64,000 bases of DNA from Streptomyces sp. NRRL B-24484 (lineage in GTDB: Bacteria; Actinomycetota; Actinomycetes; Streptomycetales; Streptomycetaceae): positions 142,352 to 206,351 of the forward strand of contig NZ_JOAI01000013.1 of NCBI RefSeq assembly GCF_000717715.1. The letters are read 5' to 3'. The notes under the pieces were generated by a model. The model made no database searches, was not told the origin of the DNA, and saw nothing but the letters and a program-made list of their open reading frames with translations. This document shows, one piece after another, positions 7,812 to 14,216 of the stretch; position 1 is the stretch's first letter, and the number at the start of each line of letters is the position of its first letter. The position numbers and the translations under genes were made by a program.

Positions 7812-9125
7812 GTGACCGATCTGAGCACCCGCAGACCCGCCGCCCCCGCCGGCACCCGCCCGCCCCGCCTGCACTACGCCTGGGTGGTGGCCGGCGTCGC
7901 CCTGGTCGTCCTGCTCGGCTCGGCCGGGTTCCGCTCCGCGCCCGGCCTGATGATGGACGCCCTGAACGCCGAGTTCGGCTGGTCGCACGCCACCGTCGGC
8001 AGCGCCGTCTCGGTCAACCTCACCCTGTACGGCCTCACCGCGCCGTTCGCCGCCGCGCTGATGGACCGCTTCGGCATCCGCCTGATCGTGGTCAGCGCCC
8101 TGCTGACCATCGCCACCGGCGCCGGCCTCACCGTCCTGATGACGGAGAGCTGGCAGCTGATCCTCTGCTGGGGCGTGCTGGTCGGCCTCGGCAGCGGATC
8201 GATGGCCGGCGCCTTCGCCACCACCGTCACCGGCCGCTGGTTCCAGGCCCGGCAGGGCCTGGTCACCGGCGTGCTGACCGCCGCCGGGGCGGCCGGCAAC
8301 CTGGTCTTCATGCCGGTGCTCGCCGCGCTGGTCGAGCACCACGGCTGGCGCACCGCGGTGGTCGTGGTCTCGCTGGCGGCCACCGCCGTCGCCGTGCCCG
8401 TGCTGCTGCTGATGCGCGAGCGCCCCGCCGACGTCGGCCTGCTCCCGTACGGCGCCACCGAGCAGCCGCCCGCGCCGGTCACGGACGGCAGCGCACTGGC
8501 CCGCTCGCTGCGGGTGCTGCGGGAGGCCGCCCGGTCGAGGGCCTTCTGGCTGCTGGCCGGCTCCTTCGCGATCTGCGGCGCGACCACCGCCGGCCTGGTC
8601 GGCACCCACTTCATCCCGGCCGCGCACGACCACGGCATGCCGGTCACCACCGGCGCGAGCCTGCTCGCCCTGATCGGCGTCTTCGACGTGGCCGGCACCG
8701 TCGCCAGCGGCTGGTTCACCGACCGCTTCGACTCCCGGCGGCTGCTCGTCGTCTACTACGGCCTGCGCGGGCTCTCCCTGCTCTTCCTGCCGCAGCTGTT
8801 CGGCCACTCGCTGCAGCCGCCGATCCTCGCCTTCGTGATCTTCTACGGGCTCGACTGGGTCGCCACCGTGCCGCCCACCGTGGCGCTCTGCCGCCGCCAC
8901 TTCGGGGCCGACGCGCCGATCGTCTTCGGCTGGGTGCTCGCCGCCCACCAGATCGGCGCCGCGGTGGTCGCAGGGCTGGCCGGCGTCGTCCGCGACCGCT
9001 TCGGCGACTACGACCTCGCCTGGTACGCGGCCGGCGGGCTGTGCGCCGTCGCCGTGGTGCTCTGCCTGGCGCTGCGCGGCGGCGGCGCCCGGGCGGGCGG
9101 GGCCCCGGCGGCCGCGACCGCCTGA
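7812..9125 (+). CDS. MFS transporter (OFA-like)
   Basis: A 437-residue protein with 12 predicted membrane helices. The opening LHYAWVVAGVALVVLLGSAGFRSAPGLMMDALNAEFGWS and the helix 2-3 motif AAALMDRFGIRLIVV match the oxalate/formate antiporter-like (OFA) branch of MFS, which also includes monocarboxylate transporters. GTG 7812 is the first start in the biased frame; the ribosome site is weak. It is 98 bases downstream of the previous MFS gene, same strand. Substrate is not deducible. Confidence 0.85.
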   Translation: MTDLSTRRPAAPAGTRPPRLHYAWVVAGVALVVLLGSAGFRSAPGLMMDALNAEFGWSHATVGSAVSVNLTLYGLTAPFAAALMDRFGIRLIVVSALLTIATGAGLTVLMTESWQLILCWGVLVGLGSGSMAGAFATTVTGRWFQARQGLVTGVLTAAGAAGNLVFMPVLAALVEHHGWRTAVVVVSLAATAVAVPVLLLMRERPADVGLLPYGATEQPPAPVTDGSALARSLRVLREAARSRAFWLLAGSFAICGATTAGLVGTHFIPAAHDHGMPVTTGASLLALIGVFDVAGTVASGWFTDRFDSRRLLVVYYGLRGLSLLFLPQLFGHSLQPPILAFVIFYGLDWVATVPPTVALCRRHFGADAPIVFGWVLAAHQIGAAVVAGLAGVVRDRFGDYDLAWYAAGGLCAVAVVLCLALRGGGARAGGAPAAATA

Positions 9126-9135
9126 GGGCGCGGCC

Positions 9136-9169
9136 GACCGTCGTGAGGAGCGGACCGTCGTAAGGAGTG
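9136..9169 (+). repeat. Tandem 17-bp duplication
   Basis: Two adjacent 17-base units, GACCGTCGTGAGGAGCG and GACCGTCGTAAGGAGTG, differ at two positions. They start 10 bases after the MFS stop and end 16 bases before the GNAT start. Each carries a ribosome-site-like AGGAG but neither is at usable distance from the ATG at 9186. Confidence 0.7.
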
Positions 9170-9185
9170 GATAGCATCTGCGGCT

Positions 9186-9725
9186 ATGACACTGCGCTTC
9201 ACGCAGGACCCCGTCCTGACCCCCGGCCTGCGCGAGGAGCTCGTGGCGCTGTGGACGGACGTCAGCAACGCCGGCGGCGCGGTCGGCTTCGTCCCCCCGG
9301 TCACCGCCGACCGGGTGCGCCCCGCCGCGGAGGAACAGTTCGCCGGTCTCCGCCCCGGCGGCCCCGACCGGCTGCTGATCGGCCGCGAGCGGGCGACCGG
9401 CCGGCTCGCCGCCGCGCTCTTCCTCACCTCCATGCGCTTCGACCTCATGGAGCACTGGCGGATGCTCAAGCGGGTCATGGTCCACCCCGAGCTGCAGGGC
9501 CGCGGCTACGGCGCCGACCTCCTCGCCGAGGCCGAGCGCACCGCCCGTGAGCAGGGCCTCGCGGGCCTGCGGCTCACCCTGCGGGGCGGCCTCGGCCTGG
9601 AGGCCTTCTACGGCCGCTGCGGCTACCGGGAGGTCGGCCGGGTGCCCGGCGCGATCCGGGTCGGGCCCGGCGACGACCGCGACGACGTCACCATGTGGCT
9701 GGACCTCCGCGCCGACATCGGCTGA
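9186..9725 (+). CDS. GNAT family N-acetyltransferase
   Basis: A 179-residue single-domain GNAT. Motif A, which binds the acetyl-CoA pyrophosphate, is seen as VMVHPELQGRGYGADLLAEA (about residues 98-117), and motif B as LTLRGGLGLEAFYGRCGYREVG. The substrate cannot be told from sequence. TAGCAT lies 8 bases before the ATG with no ribosome site in range, which could mean a leaderless transcript. The gene stands alone between an MFS transporter and a DUF4229 membrane protein. Confidence 0.85.
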   Translation: MTLRFTQDPVLTPGLREELVALWTDVSNAGGAVGFVPPVTADRVRPAAEEQFAGLRPGGPDRLLIGRERATGRLAAALFLTSMRFDLMEHWRMLKRVMVHPELQGRGYGADLLAEAERTAREQGLAGLRLTLRGGLGLEAFYGRCGYREVGRVPGAIRVGPGDDRDDVTMWLDLRADIG

Positions 9726-9843
9726 CCCCGTGCGGGCACCGCCGTTCGGCATGCTTCACTGGGAGACCGGCCCCGGCGAAGGCCCGCCCCAGGCGGCCCG
9801 GCCGGAGCCACCCGTCGTACCCCAGCCGTGAAGGACGCCACCC

Positions 9844-10176
9844 GTGAGCAGCCGCAAGTCGCACGCCACGCTCCGCTACACCTCCCTGCGGGCGAGTATC
9901 TTCCTCGGCTGCCTGCTGGTGGCCGTGCTGCTCGGCCGCTTCGGCGTCATCCCGGTGGCCGGCAGCAGCGGTGTCGTCTTCCTCATCCTGCTCGCGCTCC
10001 TGGTGTCCGCCCCGATCAGCTACGTCGTGCTCAGCAAGCAGCGCGACGCGATGTCCGAGCAGATCGTCGACAAGGTCGGCGGCGTGCGCTCCCGCACCGC
10101 GCAGCGGATCGCCGACCGGAACGCCGAGGAGGACGCGGCCGACGACGCGGCCCGCGCCGCCGCCGTGCAGGACTGA
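9844..10176 (+). CDS. DUF4229 membrane protein
   Basis: A 110-residue protein. LRYTSLRASIFLGCLLVAVLLGRFG and VVFLILLALLVSAPISYVVLSKQRD form two membrane helices separated by a short loop, followed by a charged cytoplasmic tail rich in Arg, Asp and Glu (about 70-110). This matches the small actinobacterial DUF4229 family, for which no function is established. GTG 9844 is preceded by AAGGACG. The LacI-type gene begins 2 bases after its stop, so the two are probably co-transcribed. Confidence 0.82.
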   Translation: MSSRKSHATLRYTSLRASIFLGCLLVAVLLGRFGVIPVAGSSGVVFLILLALLVSAPISYVVLSKQRDAMSEQIVDKVGGVRSRTAQRIADRNAEEDAADDAARAAAVQD

Positions 10177-10178
10177 CC

Positions 10179-11177
10179 TTGGCCGACCCCGCGCCGCCGC
10201 GCCGCCCCACCGGGCGCGACGTGGCCCGGCTGGCCGGCGTCTCGCAGGCCACCGTCTCGCTGGTCTTCTCCGGTGCCGGCGGCCACCGCGTCTCCGACGC
10301 CACCCGAGGGCGCGTCCGCGAGGCCGCCCGCGCCCTCGGCTACCAGCCGCAGGCCGCCGGCCGCCAACTGCGGCTCGGCCGCAGCGGCATGGTGATGCTC
10401 GCCGTGCCCAACCTGCTCGGCCCCTTCTTCGGCCGGGTGCTCTCCGGGGTTCACGAGGAGGCCCACCGGCGCGGCCTCGCCGTGGTCGTCTCCTCCGGCT
10501 GGGACGGTGCGACCCTCGCGGAGGCCGCCACCGCCGGCCGCTTCGACGGCCTGCTGATCTGCTCGCCGGACGACAGCCAGCTCGGTGAACTCCCCGCCGA
10601 CACCCCCGCGGTCTTCCTCGACGCCGACCCGGCCCGCAGCCCCGGCCGCCCGACCGTCGAGCTCGACGTCGCGGCCGGCATGCGGGCCGCCGTGGAACAC
10701 CTCGCCGCCCGCGGCCACCGCCGGATCGGCCACCTGCGCTCCACGCTGTCCGCGCACACCTTCCGCACCCGCCAGGCCGGCTTCGAGGCCGCCACCGCGG
10801 ACCTGGAGGTCGTCGAGGCCGGGGTCAGCCTGAACGAGGGCGCCGAGGCCGCCCGGGCGGTCGCCCGGACCCTGTTGCAGCGGCCCGACCGGCCGGCCGC
10901 GGTGATCTGCGACGACGACGTGGTCGCCTCCGGCCTCTACCAGGCCGCCGCCGAACTCGGCCTGCGGATCCCCGGGGACGTCTCGGTGGTCGGCATCGAC
11001 AACATCCCGGTCGCCGGTCTGCTCGTGCCGCCGCTCACCACCGTGGACCTTCCGGGCGAGGAGCTCGGCCGCACCGGCGTCACCGCCCTCGCCGCCCTCC
11101 TCGCGGGCGAGCCGGTCGCGCCCGTCCCGCCGCTCCCCACCACGCTGGTCGTCCGCGCCTCCACCCGCCCGGCCTGA
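10179..11177 (+). CDS. LacI family transcriptional regulator
   Basis: A 332-residue repressor: N-terminal LacI HTH (GRDVARLAGVSQATVSLVFS, about residues 11-30, then hinge helix at LGYQPQ) and a C-terminal periplasmic-binding-like ligand domain (VMLAVPNLLGPFFGRVLSGV onward, ending with the usual effector-domain phrase PGDVSVVGIDNIPVAGLLVPPLTTV). The start is a rare TTG at 10179, 2 bases after the DUF4229 stop, with AGGA 10 bases upstream; no ATG or GTG lies at the correct place before the HTH. The regulated sugar or purine system is not evident nearby. Confidence 0.88.
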   Translation: MADPAPPRRPTGRDVARLAGVSQATVSLVFSGAGGHRVSDATRGRVREAARALGYQPQAAGRQLRLGRSGMVMLAVPNLLGPFFGRVLSGVHEEAHRRGLAVVVSSGWDGATLAEAATAGRFDGLLICSPDDSQLGELPADTPAVFLDADPARSPGRPTVELDVAAGMRAAVEHLAARGHRRIGHLRSTLSAHTFRTRQAGFEAATADLEVVEAGVSLNEGAEAARAVARTLLQRPDRPAAVICDDDVVASGLYQAAAELGLRIPGDVSVVGIDNIPVAGLLVPPLTTVDLPGEELGRTGVTALAALLAGEPVAPVPPLPTTLVVRASTRPA

Positions 11178-11184
11178 CCGCCGC

Positions 11185-11211
11185 CGTGCCCGGTGCACCG
11201 CACCGGGCACG
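11185..11211. terminator. Perfect 12-bp hairpin between convergent genes
   Basis: CGTGCCCGGTGC (11185-11196) pairs exactly with GCACCGGGCACG (11200-11211) across an ACC loop. It starts 8 bases after the LacI-family stop and precedes the stop of the convergent MFS gene, so it probably ends both transcripts. Confidence 0.75.
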
Positions 11212-11229
11212 GTCCCGGGTGAGTGTCCG

Positions 11230-12325
11230 TCAGGCCGCTAGGACCGTAAGGGCCGGGGCGTCGGCGGCCGCGGGACGGAACCATCCGCGGCAGGCGAAGA
11301 GCAGCACCCCGCCGACGCCGATCCCGGCCGCCGCGCACACCGCGACCCGCAGCAGCGAGCCCTCGACCAGGGCGCCGGACACCGCGTAGCCCGCGGCGTT
11401 CCCGGTCGCGAACAGCGTGATCAGCCAGGCGAAGGCCTCGGTGACCGTCCCGGTCGGGGCCAGTTCGGCGATCAGCACGAACGCGGCCGCCAGCAGCGGC
11501 GCCAGGCCGATCCCGGAGAGCAGCGAGAGCCCGGCCATCGCGTACGGCCCGGGCAGGGCGAGCAGCGGCAGGTAGGACGCGGCCATCAGCAGCGCGATCA
11601 CCCAGGTGCGGGTGGCGGTGGTGCTCCGCCACCGGACGGCGCCGTAGCCGAGCGCGCCGAGCAGCCCGCCGAGGGCGGCGAGCGCCAGCATCAGGCCGGC
11701 CCCGCCGGGCAGCGCGCCGGGGTGCTGCTCGGCGTAGGCGATGAACAGCACGCTCTGCGCGCCGACCGTCCAGCCGGCGCCGGCCAGGCCGACGAGCAGC
11801 AGGACGAGGCCGAGGGAGCGCAGCGGCCCGAGGAGTCCGGCGGAGGCGCTGCGGGCGGGGGGCCCCCCCCCCCGGGCGGGGGGGGGGCGGCGGGCGCGAG
11901 GCGGAGTCGAAGGCGTACGCGGTGTCGAGCTGCTCCTCCGCCACCACGGAGGGCCACAGCGCGCGCAGGCAGGGTTCGAGCGGGGGCATGGCGAGGCCGG
12001 CGAGCGCGGCACCGGCCGTGGCGGCGGCCGCGGAGCCGGGGGCGAGGGCGAGCAGGGCGTAGCCGAGGCCGGCGACCAGGGCGGTGCTGAGCAGCACCCG
12101 GGGCTGGCCGGTCCGGTCGACGATCCGCCCGAGCACCGGCCCGCCGATCGCGGCGGAGACGGCGTACGCGGCGGTGGCGAGGCCGATCCGGCTGTACGGC
12201 GCACCGGCCTCGCGCAGGGCGAGGGCGATCACCAGGCCGGTCATGCCGGCGGGGAGCCGGCCGAGCAGGGTGCCGAGGAGCAGCCGGGTGACGTGCGGGG
12301 CGCGGAGCAGCGCGATGTAGCCCAT
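11230..12325 (-). pseudogene. MFS transporter gene broken at a poly-G/C tract
   Basis: Two frames of one MFS protein: residues 1-143 are read from ATG 12325 (MGYIALLRAPHVTRLLLGTL through AYAFDSAS), and about 202 C-terminal residues are read in another frame ending at 11230. The junction is the homopolymer-rich stretch 11857-11887, which encodes a meaningless Pro/Gly run. The combined 345 residues are roughly 60 short of a usual 400-residue MFS protein of this type, and the missing part would be helices around TM5-6. So besides a frameshift some sequence appears lost. Either a real inactivation or an assembly error at a strong secondary structure. Transcribed from a canonical promoter with an operator; divergent from the symporter gene. 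Confidence 0.75.
11857..11887. other. Poly-G/poly-C tract at the MFS frameshift
   Basis: Six G, eleven C, three G, one C, then ten G in a row. The runs are mutually complementary and can fold into a near-perfect all-GC hairpin. Such sequence is atypical for coding DNA even here and is a classic place for sequencing or assembly collapse. Confidence 0.9.
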
Positions 12326-12329
12326 AGCT

Positions 12330-12349
12330 GCAGTTATACGTATAACTGC
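12330..12349. promoter_or_regulatory. 20-bp perfect palindrome, operator candidate
   Basis: GCAGTTATAC (12330-12339) is followed directly by its exact complement to 12349. It overlaps the -10 hexamer of the leftward promoter and lies 4 bases from the MFS start codon, so a bound dimeric repressor would block transcription. No regulator gene is adjacent on this side; the binding protein is unknown. Confidence 0.75.
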
Positions 12350-12362
12350 GCGCGCCGGTCAA
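12333..12362 (-). promoter_or_regulatory. Sigma-70-type promoter of the MFS gene, predicted leaderless
   Basis: Read leftward: TTGACC (12362-12357), 18-base spacer, TATAAC (12338-12333), then exactly 7 bases to the ATG at 12325. The start of transcription would therefore fall at or next to the A of the ATG. No ribosome site exists, consistent with a leaderless transcript. Confidence 0.65.
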
Positions 12363-12425
12363 TCCGGGTCGCGGCCGACCCTTGCCGGGCCTGGCCGGTT
12401 CGTGGCCATAGCTCAAACCAATACT

Positions 12426-12455
12426 TTGAACATCTCAAATGTTTACTGCTAACGT
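12426..12455 (+). promoter_or_regulatory. Sigma-70-type promoter reading toward the symporter, predicted leaderless
   Basis: TTGAAC (12426-12431), 18-base spacer, TAACGT (12450-12455), then 7 bases to GTG 12463. The -35 is embedded in TTTGA-ACATC-TCAAA (12425-12439), a 5-base-arm inverted repeat that could be an operator. The geometry is the same as that of the opposite promoter. Confidence 0.55.
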
Positions 12456-12462
12456 TCCGGCC

Positions 12463-12579
12463 GTGACCACCGCAGACGCCGCACTCCAGGACAGGCCGGG
12501 CACCCCGCCCGTCCGCCGCTGCGCCTGCCCGCGCGCCCGCCGCGCCTGCGGCTGTACCGGGGCGGCACGCCTCTCCTGA
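12463..12579 (+). CDS. Cys-rich short ORF, possible leader peptide
   Basis: A 38-codon ORF, GTG 12463 to TGA 12577-12579, too short for ordinary gene calling. It begins 7 bases after a good -10 hexamer, so it would be translated from the very 5' end of the mRNA. Its second half reads RRCACPRARRACGC, with Cys at 20, 22, 29 and 31 amid Arg. The symporter start follows 94 bases after its stop, with a small GCCCG-GA-CGGGC hairpin between. Known actinobacterial Cys-containing leader peptides attenuate sulfur-related genes; whether this one does is inference. In GC-rich DNA, Cys and Arg codons also arise by chance. Confidence 0.4.
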   Translation: MTTADAALQDRPGTPPVRRCACPRARRACGCTGAARLS

Positions 12580-12673
12580 CGGTTCCTCCGCGGCCCCCGC
12601 CCGGACGGGCCCCGCGTGTGCCGCCGTGTCCGACCTCCCCCGTCTGCCACCCCACCCCCGGAGTCGCATCCCC

Positions 12674-13981
12674 ATGCCCGGACCCCTGTCCACAGTCCGC
12701 CGCACGCCCTTCTGGGCCCAGATCGCCGGAGGCCTCGCCCTCGGCCTGCTGCTCGGCTGGATCGCCCGCGCCGGCGACGTCGCCTGGCTCACCACCACCC
12801 TCGACACCATCGGCAAGACCTTCGTCCAGCTGCTGAAGCTGGCCGTCCCGCCGCTGGTCTTCACCGCGATCGTGGTCAGCGTCGCCAACCTGCGGAACGT
12901 CGCCAACGCCGCCCGGCTCGCCGTCCGCACGCTGCTCTGGTTCCTCGCCACCTCGCTGATCGCCGTCGCGGTCGGCCTCGGCCTCGGCCTGCTCACCGAC
13001 CCCGGCCGCGGCGCGGGCCTGTCCACCGTGGGCCTCAAGGCCCCCGAGGAGGCGGGCAGCTGGGTGGACTTCCTGACCGGCATCGTCCCGACCAACATCG
13101 CCACCTCGTTCGTCGAGGTGAACGTCCTGCAGATCGTCTTCCTCGGCGTCGTCACCGGCGCCGCCGTGCTGAAGATCGGCGAGAAGGCCGAGCCCGTCCG
13201 CCGGCTCGCCGAGTCCGTCCTCGACCTCACCCAGACCGCGCTCTGGTGGGTCATCAGGCTGGCGCCGCTCGGCACCCTCGGCCTGATCGGCAAGTCCGTG
13301 GCCAAGTACGGCTGGGACCTGCTCGCCCCGTTCGCCACCCTCACCGCCGACGTCTACATCGGCTGCGCGATCGTGCTGTTCGCGGTCTACCCGCTGCTGC
13401 TGCGCTTCGCCGGCGGCCTCAACCCGGTGCACTTCTTCCGCGGCGCCTGGCCGGCCGTCCAGCTGGCCTTCGTCTCCCGCTCCTCGGTCGGCACCCTGCC
13501 GGTCACCCGCCGGGTCACCGAGCGCCTCGGCGTCCCGAGCGAGTACGCGTCGTTCGCCGTCCCGTTCGGCGCGACCACCAAGATGGACGGCTGCGCCGCG
13601 ATCTACCCCTCGCTGGCCGCGATCTTCGTGGCGCAGGTGTACGGCATCCACCTCGGCATCGGCGACTACCTGCTGATCGCCTTCGTCTCGGTGATCGGCT
13701 CCGCCGCGACGGCCGGCCTCACCGGCGCGATCGTCATGCTGACCCTCACCCTGTCGACGGTCGGCCTGCCGCTGGAGGGCGTCGGCCTGCTGCTCGCGAT
13801 CGACCCGATCCTCGACATGGTCCGCACCGCCACCAACGTGGCCGGCCAGGCGGTCGTGCCGATCCTGGTCGCGGCCCGCGAGAAGACGCTGGACCGCACG
13901 GCCTACGACAACCCCACCGGCGACCTGCTGACGGAGCCCGAGCCCGTCCGTGCCGCCGAGCCGGTGGCCGCGGCGGCCTGA
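12674..13981 (+). CDS. Dicarboxylate/amino acid:cation symporter (SDF/DAACS family)
   Basis: A 435-residue secondary transporter of the GltPh/DctA fold: eight helices plus re-entrant hairpins. HP1 region reads SRSSVGTLPVTRRV and the TM7 cation-site region GATTKMDGCAAIYP, where classic members have NMDGT; HP2 and TM8 follow with GSAATAGLTGA and DPILDMVRTATNVAGQA, the latter holding the substrate-binding Asp/Arg/Asn region. It should import C4-dicarboxylates or amino acids, cystine included, with H+ or Na+. ATG 12674 has CGGAG 11 bases upstream; GTG 12626 is in frame but lacks one. The 5' region has a promoter and a Cys-rich short ORF. Confidence 0.88.
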   Translation: MPGPLSTVRRTPFWAQIAGGLALGLLLGWIARAGDVAWLTTTLDTIGKTFVQLLKLAVPPLVFTAIVVSVANLRNVANAARLAVRTLLWFLATSLIAVAVGLGLGLLTDPGRGAGLSTVGLKAPEEAGSWVDFLTGIVPTNIATSFVEVNVLQIVFLGVVTGAAVLKIGEKAEPVRRLAESVLDLTQTALWWVIRLAPLGTLGLIGKSVAKYGWDLLAPFATLTADVYIGCAIVLFAVYPLLLRFAGGLNPVHFFRGAWPAVQLAFVSRSSVGTLPVTRRVTERLGVPSEYASFAVPFGATTKMDGCAAIYPSLAAIFVAQVYGIHLGIGDYLLIAFVSVIGSAATAGLTGAIVMLTLTLSTVGLPLEGVGLLLAIDPILDMVRTATNVAGQAVVPILVAAREKTLDRTAYDNPTGDLLTEPEPVRAAEPVAAAA

Positions 13982-13995
13982 CCTGCCGTCCCGCC

Positions 13996-14039
13996 CGCCC
14001 CGGGCCCCTTCCCCGCCCCGGGGGGAGGGGCCCGGGGCG
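13996..14039 (+). terminator. Long GC hairpin after the symporter gene
   Basis: A stem of 18 pairs (13996-14014 with 14022-14039, one bulged T) beginning 15 bases after the symporter stop. Confidence 0.75.
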
Positions 14040-14102
14040 TTCCGGGGCGACTGCAGAGGGTGAGATACGGAGCGCAATAATCAACTGTCTGCGCTGCATC
14101 AA

Positions 14103-14114
14103 ATCTATAGATTC
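14103..14114. promoter_or_regulatory. 12-bp palindrome AATCTATAGATT
   Basis: A perfect AT-rich palindrome in an otherwise GC-rich genome, 103 bases upstream of the secreted beta-helix gene. The whole stretch 14078-14150 is unusually AT-rich, as promoter and operator regions here are. Candidate binding site for the regulator of that gene. Confidence 0.45.
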
Positions 14115-14216
14115 TCGAAAATTGCTTGCACGACTCTTGTGGTGTGGCCTGCCGCCGTCCTACGCTCCGCCGCGGGCGCCTGCGGCCGCCACCACCCCGA
14201 GAGAATCGAGCAAGCG

